Shown: piece by piece, positions 34,386 through 43,355 of the stretch
How the letters are laid out: the number at the start of each line of letters is the position of its first letter
How positions within the stretch are numbered: position 1 is the first letter of the stretch
Assembly: GCA_027559495.1 (NCBI GenBank)
Contig: JAMXSV010000005.1
Location: 186,001-250,000, forward strand
Source of the DNA: Aurifilum marmelostoma
Taxonomy: Eukaryota > Ascomycota > Sordariomycetes > Diaporthales > Cryphonectriaceae
DNA: 64,000 bases
Direction: 5' to 3'
Notes under the pieces: generated by a model
What the model was told of the DNA's origin: nothing
Databases searched by the model: none
Seen by the model: the letters and a program-made list of their open reading frames with translations, nothing else
Translations under genes and position numbers: made by a program

Positions 34386-35177
34386 AGCGGAGGCCAGACA
34401 GTCTGACGGATGGATGGTCGAGCAGATAACATGGGGGTTTCACGAATTGCTGGCTATGGTCTTGGGCACATCAAGAAGCCATTTCTTTTCACTAGCATAA
34501 CACAATAAAATTCTGGTCAGGACTTCTTCATACCTGCCATTACATTCTACCTTCTCCCTCGCTCGTTTGAGTTCCTGCATGTGGTGACACGCATCACAGC
34601 ACAGAAAATGTACACACGTAGGAGAACTTGGAGCATCCTTCATATGACTGCCATGCAGGAATTGGATCTCTCTTTACTTCTCCCAAGGAAACCTACCAGT
34701 CTGGACAGTCTGCGAGTCGATCGTTAGGAGGGGACTCACTGAAGAATAAGTACAAAGCATAAATCAAGCAATCAGATAAATACCTTGTCGAGGTAATATG
34801 ATTAACGTGAAGACTTTCGGATGGGAAAATCTCCAGCTTAGACGTATTTTAGGGTCACATAGCGTGCCAGTGGGTCACGAACAGGGCACGCAGGGCCATC
34901 TGGCGGGCAGGGATGCCCTGAAGATGCGCTAAAGGATAACACTTGGCGGGCCGTCAGTCAGGGATGTGTAGTACAATAATTCGATCTCGAGTTCCATGAC
35001 GCAAGGTATCAAGATCGGAGACATCTCCGTACTATGATAGCCACCAGCGTTAGCTGCTGGAGTACGAGGTAAGTCTTTGTGTTGTAGGTGTCTTTAGGGG
35101 GGGGGGGTGTTTTTTCTTTCTTTCTTATTCTCTTCTCCCTCCTACTCCTATATGTCTCAGCCTCATATAACGCCCTC
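34386..35177 (+). promoter_or_regulatory. Upstream region of photolyase, with GATC motifs
   Basis: It contains CGATC/GATCG-type words at 34719-34722, 34983-34986 and 35013-35016. The white-collar complex of fungi binds GATC-rich light-response elements, and photolyase genes are often light-induced; that these sites work is inference. A G11 run lies at 35097-35107, 70 bases before the first ATG. Confidence 0.3.
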
Positions 35178-37208
35178 ATGCGCGTCTCGTGTATGAACAT
35201 CTCACGCTGCTTCTCGTCCTCATCAGCACCTCGCTCAGTGAGGACCCCAAAGACGCGGCCCTGTTCTCAAATTGCCAACATGTCTTCCAAACGCAAGGCA
35301 GCGCCCACCAACGGGACGGCGGTCAAGAAGGCCAAGACCTCTTCTTCCCTCACCGATCCCCACCCCTTTTACAAGGAGGCTGAGGAACATGGCATCGTGC
35401 TGCGCAAGTACTACCCCCACGAAATGAGCAACATCCGTGCTCTGGCATACAACGACAACAAATTGCCGCGTCCCATTGAGCAGCTGCAGGCCGCTCAGCA
35501 GGAGACGAATGCGGCCCGTAGGAAGGTTGAGGTCGGCGATGCCGTCGTCCACTGGTTCAAGATGGACCTGCGGACGGCAGACAACACGGCGCTGTCTATG
35601 GCCTCTGCCAAGGCAAAGGAAGCCGGCGTGCCGCTCATCGGACTGTTTGTGGTCAGTCCACAGGACTGGGAGGCGCATTTCACTGCACCTATCCGCATTG
35701 ACTTCACGTTGCGGACGCTTGAGGTGCTGAAGGCGGATCTAGAGAAGTTAGATATTCCGTTGCACATTGAGCTGGTGGAGGGGCGCAAGGAGGTCCCCGT
35801 GAGGATCGCAAGTCTGATGGAGGAGTGGGGCGCGAAGCATCTGTTCACCAACATGGAGTACGAGGTCGATGAGCTGCGGCGCGAGGCGAATATGGTGAGA
35901 CTGCTGGCGGACAGGGGCATGGCATTTGAGGTTGTTCATGACACGTGCGTGGTCCCGCCGAGCAAGCTTATGACCGGCGCGGGAAGACAGTATGCCGTCT
36001 ATTCGCCCTGGTTTCGATCTTGGGTTGCGCATATCCATACGAACCTGGAACTACTCGAGGAGTTTGGCGCGCCGGCAAGGAATCCCGAAACGACGCGTCA
36101 GAGATTTGAAAAGCTTTTTGGCGGCAGCATACCGGAGGCCCCTGATGGCAAGAGGCTGTCGGCTGAGGATGGGAAGAGGTATCAAGCTCTCTGGCCGGCT
36201 GGGGAGCATGAGGCATGCAAGCGGCTCGGGAAGTTCTGCGAGGAGAGGATCAGCTCTTACGGTGCAAATCGCAACTTTCCGGCGGCCAACAATACCTCGT
36301 CACTCTCTGTACATCTCGCCAGTGGTACCATCAGCGCGAGGGCGTGTATCAGGGCAGCAAGGGACAGTAACTCGACCAAGAAACTGGATGGCGGCAACCA
36401 GGGATGCCAGACGTGGATTAGCGAGGTGGCCTGGCGAGATTTCTACAAGCATGTGTTGGTGAACTGGCCATATGTCTGGTAAGTCCGAGACTGTTGCGGT
36501 CAGAGGAGGCATTGGGCCCATGTCATGTGCTAGGCACATCTGACAACACGACTCCAGCATGAATAAGCCTTTCAAACCCGAGTATTCCAACATCGAGTGG
36601 TCCTACGAGAAGGAGCATTTCAAGGCCTGGGCTCAGGGGCAGACGGGTTTCCCCATCGTTGATGCCGCCAGTAAGCAGCTTCCCCCTCCACTCTCCCTAA
36701 CAAATTGAATATCCTCCTCTCCACGTAGATGCCTTGATTTCTCTGTCAGAATACTGATTCGGGTAACTGCACAGTGAGACAAGTACAGCACATGGGCTGG
36801 ATGCACAACCGCTGCCGGATGATAGTGGCCTCCTTCCTCTGCAAGGACCTCCTCCTTGACTGGCGCATGGGCGAACGGTTCTTCATGGAGAACCTCATCG
36901 ACGGCGACTTCGCCTCCAATAACGGCGGCTGGGGCTTCTCAGCGTCGGTCGGGGTAGACCCTCAGCCGTACTTTAGGGTGTTCAACCCTCTGTTGCAGAG
37001 CGAGAAGTTCGACGCAGACGGGGAGTATATCCGCAAGTGGATCCCGGAGCTGAGGGAGGTGCAAGGCAAAGCCATCCACGATCCATATGGGCGAGGGGCG
37101 GCGGCGATCGCGAAGAAGGGAGGCTACCCGAAAGCTATCGTCGAGCACAAGGGCTGTCGCGAGAGAGCGTTGGCAGCGTATAAGAAGGACATCACCGCTG
37201 ACATGTAG
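35178..37208 (+). CDS. phr1: Class I CPD photolyase
   Basis: Exons 35178-36478, 36558-36670 and 36775-37208 join in phase to 615 residues. The enzyme uses FAD and blue light to split cyclobutane pyrimidine dimers. The antenna domain begins VVHWFKMDLRTADNTAL. The FAD/DNA region holds LSVHLASGTISAR, CQTWISEVAWRDFYKHVL, GFPIVDAAMRQ, GWMHNRCRMIVASFL, GDFASNNGGWGFSASVG and DPQPYFRVFNP, all family signatures. From the first ATG the protein starts MRVSCMNISRCFSSSSAPR, a mitochondrial presequence type. A second in-frame ATG at 35280 starts MSSKRKAAP and leads into a bipartite-like nuclear signal (KRK...KKAK). Leaky scanning could therefore supply both mitochondria and nucleus, as is known for yeast Phr1 localisation. 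Confidence 0.95.
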
Positions 37209-39662
37209 ATGTAAGTATGCCGCTTCAGAGAGATAAAAGTCGAATGTTCTTTCGAGGCTTGTACCGGAGAGCGAATATCCAGAGGGATGGACCCTTGTGC
37301 CAAAAGCCAAGTGTCTAGAAATGGTGAGGCCGAAAGGTCTCCTTAAGGCAGGCGTCTGCTCCCCAGCGCCTACCCACTAAGTAGCTCACCTATAGTGACT
37401 AACCCCTCCACCATCGAGACTGCCATCTCGGGGTGTTCTTTTTTTTTTTTTTTTCTCCTTCCTCTCCTTTATCATTTCTAAACTTCCAAATTGTCTCCTC
37501 CTTCGAAATCATTCCCCGCCCTCGTTCTTGATTATCAATACTCCCGGCAGACAAATCTCAATTATAAATTTCAACGTTCATCAGGGTCGGACCCTGAATG
37601 ATCAGGCGGTATTGGAGAACATGAGTCCAAGCAGAAGTCCAATGAATGTTCAGGACACGAAGTGCTGCAGAAGCTCAATTGTTTCGCGACCATGCAATAT
37701 GTGCTGTCGACTCGTGCACGTCTGAAACGTGGAACATGGTGTTGAGACAACCCGGGTGGAGCGGAAATCAAAACACCCTGGCTAAAACGCACTGACAGCC
37801 ATAGACTGACAACACGAAAAAGAGAACATAAATATCGCCTACTTCCTCTGTTTTGAATCTGGAAGTTCTTCTGATCTCTCTCGCAGCCCCGATGCGCTCC
37901 TGGAGCTCGCGATCCCTCGACGCACGCCAAACGCGTTCCAGTCAAAGCCTGCCTGCTTTCATGACTTGGCATAGCGACATCCGATAAGACAAGCCCGCTC
38001 AAGCATCGAGGAGCCACCAGAGAATGTCTGCGTTCTCGGTTCCGTCGCCGATCCTGTTCGCATCCCCCGTTGCGAACCCTGTGACGTTGAGCTTCGAGAG
38101 CCACCGCGCGCTCCGCTTCGCCTCCAACCATACTGAAGGCTTCACAATGCGTTGAGCGCGTGCCCCCGTCCCCGTCGACTGAGCTTCCCTCTCAAGCTGC
38201 TCGGGCTGTACCTACCACCCAGCAAAAGCTCAGCCAGACGTCGAGACGCCGTCCGTCTGAAATTCCCACTGGAAGAGACCCCACACGACCTGGAAGCGGT
38301 CGCAATCAGCCGTCCGAGCGCCTTGCTCCATCTGGTTCCCGCTGGAAGACCTCGTGCGCAGTCCTGGAAGTGGGACAACTGTATCCGAGAAGAACAGATA
38401 CGAGAAAATTCACCAAAATTTCGACGTTGACGACCCCTTCCCTGTCCGTTCGACTATACACCACCAGTGCAGAGACAAAGCGCGCGAGAAGTCGAAGCGG
38501 CACGCAATCTGACGTCGAGCTCCGCCAAGCTCTGACAGACTGCCCGCGAAGAGACCCTCGCGCGTCCATCTTAGGGTGGATTCCGTTTTTCACCAGGTTA
38601 CACCGAAACGAAACACGAAATAGCGAACGTTGATGGACCCGAGACCTGACTCCCCGCTGGAAGATCTCACGCCCCCCGCAGCGTGGCCTGGAAGCTGGTT
38701 GTAGTCAGGTCTCGGAAGATCCTCCGCCCCAAGTTGACGACCCTGCGCCCTGGCTGCCTCTCTCAACGGGGGGGGACTTGTCCTGCGTTTGCCATAGCAG
38801 TGGCGGCGCGAGAAGTTCTCGAGAGAGGACACCTTGTGCCAGGATGATCGTTTCCCTCCCCAAAGTTCCTAGGCCGCGCACACACGGAAGCGCTTGGCTT
38901 TCTTCATAGCTGACAAGCCTCCCTCTGCCACCGCAGCCTGAGCTCCCGCGCAGAAAGACGGCGGTCGAGTTTACAGATGAGCGAGCATTTGAGGAGAGGT
39001 CAGATATGAAAAAGTGCGCTCGAGTGGATGAGACGCCGGGCCTGCTTCATTATTTGGGGGAAACACAGCAGTGATGTTTTCGTCCCTGGGATGTTGAGGA
39101 TATAAAGTCAGCCCTTCATAACGCCGAGAGTAGGGCACTGGAGCTGGATGTGGAGAGATAGGGACATTGGTGTGCAGAGCCGAGAACCTCGACCAAATTG
39201 GTTGTCCTATCCCTACTCGGTCTATCTAAAGACTTGTAGGCTGTCACTCATGTACATCACCTCGAAATATAGCTTCATTATACTATATCTAGTACCTATT
39301 TCTGGTGCCTGTGCAAGTCTAGGCTAACCCTGGCCGTAAACACACCGACCGGGTCACAACTCCATGGCCCAACCTCTTCGACTGGTTGGGCTGCCACATA
39401 TAGGTCTACCCATGTTCCAGCGCCGGCTCGATAACACACTATCGTCCTGCTCTCCGCTGAGACATGGACCAAGAGAGAATTTGAGAATTGGACGTCAGTT
39501 ATCCTTGCCTGTGTGTGTGGTTGAGGAAGTAGTCCGTCCACTTGCGGAAGAGCCCAAGGAGTGGGTCTCGGGTACGCACCCGCAAGCAGAAAATTTCTTC
39601 CATACCTTGACGATATAAAAGTTTTTCTCTAACATCTTCCTCAACCAATGCGTCTTCTCGAC
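37209..39662. other. Gene-poor stretch of 2.5 kb
   Basis: The photolyase 3' flank, including a hairpin-rich stretch ending in T16, is followed by about 2.2 kb without a supported gene. Frames near 38150-38640 overlap in several phases and have no family features. Confidence 0.4.
37323..37454 (+). ncRNA. Hairpin-rich element ending in T16 (candidate Pol III RNA)
   Basis: GGTGAG (37323-37328) can pair with CTCACC (37385-37390). Inside are a GGCC-GAAA-GGTC tetraloop hairpin and a strong hairpin at 37350-37371 (AGGCG/CGCCT plus CTG/CAG). Downstream a 10-bp hairpin with one bulged A (37409-37435) is followed three bases later by T16 (37439-37454). Hairpins ending at a long T-tract are typical of an RNA polymerase III transcript end. 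No A/B box, U6, SRP, RNase P or MRP signature is visible, and it could simply be the photolyase 3' UTR. Confidence 0.25.
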
Positions 39663-39699
39663 GCCCGGCTAGCTCAATCGGTAGAGCGTGAGACTCTTA

Positions 39700-39718
39700 A
39701 GAGTTTCCGATTCTGAAA
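39700..39718 (+). other. Canonical anticodon-loop intron of tRNA-Lys, 19 nt
   Basis: It lies between tRNA positions 37 and 38. Its first bases AAGAG can pair with CTCTT of the anticodon loop, as expected of introns cut by tRNA endonuclease. Confidence 0.85.
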
Positions 39719-39734
39719 ATCTCAAGGTTGTGGG

Positions 39735-39795
39735 GTACGTTGTTCATCATCTCACATTTCATGTGGTTGAGCCCTGTTCCTAACAAATTCTCCAG
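39735..39795 (+). other. GT-AG, spliceosomal-type intron in the tRNA-Lys T arm, 61 nt
   Basis: It starts GTACGT and ends TCTCCAG, with a branch-site match TCCTAAC (CTAAC at 39780-39784, branch A at 39783) 12 nt before the end. Length and all three signals match the protein-gene introns of this window; other introns here also start GTACG. A small internal hairpin (CACAT-TTC-ATGTG) is present, but I find no bulge-helix-bulge that tRNA endonuclease would need. Confidence 0.7.
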
Positions 39796-39840
39796 TTCGA
39801 CCCCCACGTCGGGCTCAATTCCCGTCGATACTTTCGATTC

Positions 39841-39855
39841 TTTTTTTTTTTTTTT
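39841..39855 (+). terminator. T15 Pol III terminator after tRNA-Lys
   Basis: Fifteen T begin 26 bases after the tRNA end. They are the first run of four or more T downstream of the A box, so the gene appears to have a functional Pol III end. Confidence 0.75.
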
Positions 39856-41466
39856 CTGGCTTCCCTCTTTTCCTTTCTCATTTTCATATCTCTTTGACTG
39901 AAGTCATTACGCACGTTTTGCTATTGGACTCTATGTTTTGCAATGCTATTGAAATGCATGCAGAAAATGTAAATAATTATTGCCAGGGTTGTGTCTACAT
40001 CAGCAAGAGGGTAGTAATAATACAATATAGGCATGAGACATGGAGCCTTATGTAGATTGATGCTAATTACCCTAGCCATCGAGCTCTGCTGTCTTTACAC
40101 TAACACCTTCATTCCTATCCCTTTGCCCTCTGCTCTCACTATTATGGTAATTCTAGTGTGTCATTCAATTGCCTTATTTGTGTTCTGAGCTCATCACAGC
40201 CTCCAGGCCGATGTTTTCGGGGAGTGATCTAGTCGTTTTGATATGCATCAGGTGTCTATGTTGTCCATGATGATTATTACACTTTAGTTACCAGCAATAT
40301 CTATCTAGGCAAGTCTCTGTGTTGCCAGCACAAACCATGGCTGAACCGAAGAAGAACCACATCGATTTAGCTGCTGCTCGATCTCAGAGTTCTAAACCCG
40401 TGGACGTAGTCAAGTACGTGAGTCCAGCTTTGTGGGGGCGTGTTGATATGACTGCTACGTCCAATCTGACTGTATGGGTTGAGACAGGGTGAACATTAGC
40501 ATGCTTACTCGTCTTTATCCTTAAGTAGCATACCCTAATTAAACGGCAGGACACTACTCAATACATGTCACAGCTGGAGTGATAAACAAAAACACCGCCT
40601 ACTAGAGCTGATCAGCATGTTCTCTGTTATGTATATTCTGGCAAATATTGAAAGTTGAGATCCAATTAGGCCACACAGTTGAATGAGCAGCCGTCTTGCT
40701 GGGCCATCGGTGAGCACCAATGAGATGCCTCGTGGTCATTCGCTCACGGCAACGGGCCACTCACAAATGGCTCTTTCCAAACAAGGAACCTGATAGGAGC
40801 ATCAACCTCTGATACGAATGATGTAGTCCCCGAAATAAAGGCCAGACCACAATTTCACGTGGCCGCCGTGTGACGCTCAGTAGAGAGCCACGGACTGCTG
40901 TGCCCCTGATCCAGCGCAGGTGGTATACTAGGGCGGACGACACTCGACCCAGACACGCCAAGTTACTGTGTACCCGCAGCGTCGGAACTCAGCGGGCTCG
41001 AAAGACGATTGGAGCGGTTAAATGCGCTGCCTAACAGCGCAAGGAGTTTGCTGTAAACTCGCCCTAGGCGGGTCTCTCGGGCCATGCTAGGCGGCTCTCC
41101 AGGCGACTTTAACCGCTGCTAGTGACGTGACACCTGCTGCGATGGTGGGGGACATAATCCTGGGGTACCCTCGCCGGCACGGGAATCATTCATGGAGGGG
41201 CAGACTCTCTCTCATATCGTCCTTGTAGGGAGAAGAAACATTCATAACCTGGGACAACGAATTGGAGTCTGTGAGGAATCAGATTCCATATCTACGGTGC
41301 AAAGCTACTCTGTCTTTCTTCACCTGCTCTCAATTTCCGTCGCGCATTCTCAACATCGTCGACAGTCACGTCATAGGGGTCCACTGAGAAGCTGTGTCTC
41401 CCAGTAATCACGGACCAGCTCTGAAAGGATAACCTGCCGTCGTTGACGCAGCAACATTGTACGAAA
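39856..41466. other. Gene-poor, partly AT-rich stretch
   Basis: Only a hairpin element at 41013-41117 stands out. A 52-codon frame at 40337-40492 begins with a good-looking ATG but matches no family. The last few hundred bases should be the xylitol dehydrogenase promoter. Confidence 0.4.
41013..41117. repeat. Inverted repeat enclosing serial hairpins
   Basis: A perfect 10-bp terminal pair (AGCGGTTAAA 41013-41022 and TTTAACCGCT 41108-41117) encloses three hairpins. The first is GCGCTG-CCTAA-CAGCGC (41024-41040), the second GAGTTT-GCTGT-AAACTC, and the third GCC-CTA-GGC. Next come two imperfect copies of CTAGGCGG..CTCTC. The first two hairpins both have 6-bp stems and 5-nt loops. It may be a structured RNA, a foldback element or a mobile-element remnant. 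No coding potential is seen. Confidence 0.5.
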
Positions 41467-42595
41467 ATGGCGGGAAAATCTGTGAGACGAGGTCATTTCC
41501 CCGAAGCTTCATGTACGGTATTACTAACTACTTCACCAGAACCTCTCCTTCATCCTTAACAAGCCCAAGGACGTGGGCTTCTCCGAGCGCCCCGTCCCCA
41601 AGCTCAGTTCCCCTCACGAGGTGCTCGTCGCCGTCTCTTGGACCGGCATCTGCGGCTCCGACGTCCACTACTGGCAACATGGTGGCATCGGGTCTTTCGT
41701 CGTCAAAGAGCCCATGGTGCTGGGCCACGAGTCCGCCGGCGTCGTCGCCCAGGTCGGTGACGCCGTCACCAGCCTCAAGGTGGGCGACCGCGTCGCCATC
41801 GAACCGGGCTACCCGTGCCGTCACTGTGAGAACTGCCTGCGCGGCAAGTACAACCTGTGCCAGGATATGGTCTTCGCCGCCACTCCGCCCGTCCACGGCA
41901 CCCTGACGGGCTTCTACGCCGCCCCCGAGGACTTTTGCTACAAGCTGCCCGAGAACGTGTCCCTACAAGAGGGCGCCCTGCTTGAGCCCACCGCCGTGGG
42001 TGTGCACATCGTCCGCCAGGCCAAGGTCCAGCCCGGTCAGAGCGTCGTGATTATGGGCGCGGGCCCCGTGGGCCTGCTGTGCGGTGCCGTCGCCAAGGCC
42101 TATGGCGCCAGCACCGTTGTGCAGGTTGACATTGTCCAATCCAAGCTGGAATTTGCCAAGGATTTCTGCGCCACGCACACGTACCTCTCGCAGCGCATCA
42201 GCGCCGAGGAGAACGCCGCCAACATCAAGGCGTCGTGCGGCCTGCCCGACGGTGCGGACGTGGTCATCGACGCGTCCGGTGCCGAGCCGAGCATCCAGGC
42301 CTCGATCCACACCCTCAAGGTCGGCGGCACATATGTCCAAGGCGGCATGGGCAAGGCCGACATCACTTTCCCCATCATGGCGTTCGCCATCAAGGAGGCG
42401 ACGGCGTCCGGGTCGTTCCGCTACAACAGCGGCGACTACAAGCTTGCCGTGGAGCTGGTCGCCAGCGGCAAGATCAATGTGAAGAAGCTCATCTCGGGTC
42501 AGGTGCCATTTGAGGAGGCAGAAAAGGCATTCGAGAAGGTGCTGGAAGGAAAGGTCATCAAGATGTTGATTGCAGGGCCGAACGAGAAGATCTGA
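41467..42595 (+). CDS. xdhA: Xylitol dehydrogenase (D-xylulose reductase)
   Basis: A 15-nt first exon (41467-41481, MAGKS) and 41540-42595 join through GTGAGA..ACTAAC..CCAG to 356 residues. This zinc medium-chain dehydrogenase oxidises xylitol to D-xylulose with NAD+ in pentose catabolism. The catalytic zinc ligands are Cys in GICGSD and His-Glu in LGHES. The structural zinc is bound by the four Cys of CRHCENCLRGKYNLC. The nucleotide fold has MGAGPVG and an Asp at the end of beta-2 (VQVDIVQSK), which favours NAD over NADP. The HYWQHG segment and length fit xylitol/sorbitol dehydrogenases. Sorbitol dehydrogenase is the main alternative. Confidence 0.93.
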
Positions 42596-43268
42596 GGAGA
42601 GAGAAGGGGGCTTATTCGGGCGGAGGGCGTTCTTGCTGGGATGAAAAGCAAGGGGCGCCGTGATGAACTGCGAGCAAAAGTTGTTATTAATTTTGGAAGC
42701 GTGTAAGTTGTTATCGAGAAGAAGCGATGGGACGATGAAGGTTCCATAGCATGCATTGGTATCTCTGGACGCTGGATCATGATCCAGTAAGCACGTGAGG
42801 GTAGCTTATCCAATGACGGACAACAGGAATCTATCGCAGAATACTTTTGATCTATATGGCTCAGACCCGTTTGGGCACGGCCAATGTTCAACAGCACACA
42901 GAGCCAGTTCTTGAGCAATATGCCCGTGTTGTTTTTAAACCTCGTGGCCCTGTTCGGTTGTGCCTTTCCTACGAAACACGCAACCACCAGTCCGACAAGA
43001 ATTACTTTGATAGGCTATGGTAGAATCCATACTTATCAGACTTTGAGGGCAGCTGAGTATGAGCAATTGAGGGTAGCATTAGGCACAGCAGAACGATATA
43101 TGACTACTCCTGCAATAATCTCGCGAAAATATATCTGCCTTCCTTGTTCTGAAAGAGAAATGAATGAAAGAATTATAGCTTCTAATTATAGATGTTGAAT
43201 GGAGTGACGATGCATCACAGCTTCGTTGTGTATATAAACTGGTTTCTTTTTAGTGGCATGTAAAGTTC
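42596..43268. other. Intergenic
   Basis: This is the 3' flank of xylitol dehydrogenase and the 5' flank of tRNA-Val. No gene is seen. Confidence 0.4.
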
Positions 43269-43348
43269 GGTCCTGTGGCGCAGTGGTTAGCGCAACAGCT
43301 TTACATTGATTTCGCTGGAGGTCGTTAGTTCGAGTCTAACCTGGATCA
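43269..43348 (+). tRNA. tRNA-Val (anticodon TAC) with 7-nt intron
   Basis: The D arm is GCGC..GCGC, the anticodon stem (A)CAGC/GCTG(G), and the T arm GTTAG-TTCGAGT-CTAAC, with discriminator A. The anticodon loop holds 14 nt, so a 7-nt intron (43306-43312) follows one base after anticodon TAC (43302-43304). The acceptor stem GGTCCTG/CTGGATC has a T-T mismatch at the sixth pair plus one G-T pair, and pair 27-43 is A-G. It may be a less efficient copy or a young pseudogene. Confidence 0.75.
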
Positions 43349-43349
43349 C

Positions 43350-43355
43350 TTTTTT
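43350..43355 (+). terminator. T6 Pol III terminator after tRNA-Val
   Basis: Six T begin two bases after the discriminator base. Confidence 0.75.

Larger units (their letters stand above)
39663..39815 (+). tRNA. tRNA-Lys (CTT) with two introns, one in the T arm
   Basis: Removing two segments leaves a standard 73-nt tRNA-Lys: acceptor GCCCGGC/GTCGGGC, D arm GCTC..GAGC, anticodon stem TGAGA/TCTCA with loop CTCTTAA, variable loop AGGTT, T arm GTGGG-TTCGACC-CCCAC, discriminator T. The first segment (39700-39718) is in the canonical position one base after anticodon 39696-39698. The second (39735-39795) lies exactly between T-stem and T-loop. The intron's last bases AG precede TTCGACC, so a near-consensus B box (AGTTCGACCCC) is kept in the DNA. 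No internal T4 run would stop Pol III, and T15 follows downstream. Confidence 0.85.

Noticed and set aside
37323..37390. Minus-strand tRNA in the GGTGAG/CTCACC element
   Set aside because: Acceptor-like pairing exists but there is no TTCGA T-loop and no proper anticodon arm.
38150..38640. Overlapping frames of about 90-157 codons
   Set aside because: Several phases are open at once, composition is Arg/Ser/Thr-biased, and no transposase or other motif is visible.
40337..40492. 52-codon frame beginning MAEPKKNHIDL
   Set aside because: Good-looking start but no continuation by a clear splice, no family and no signal; too little to call.
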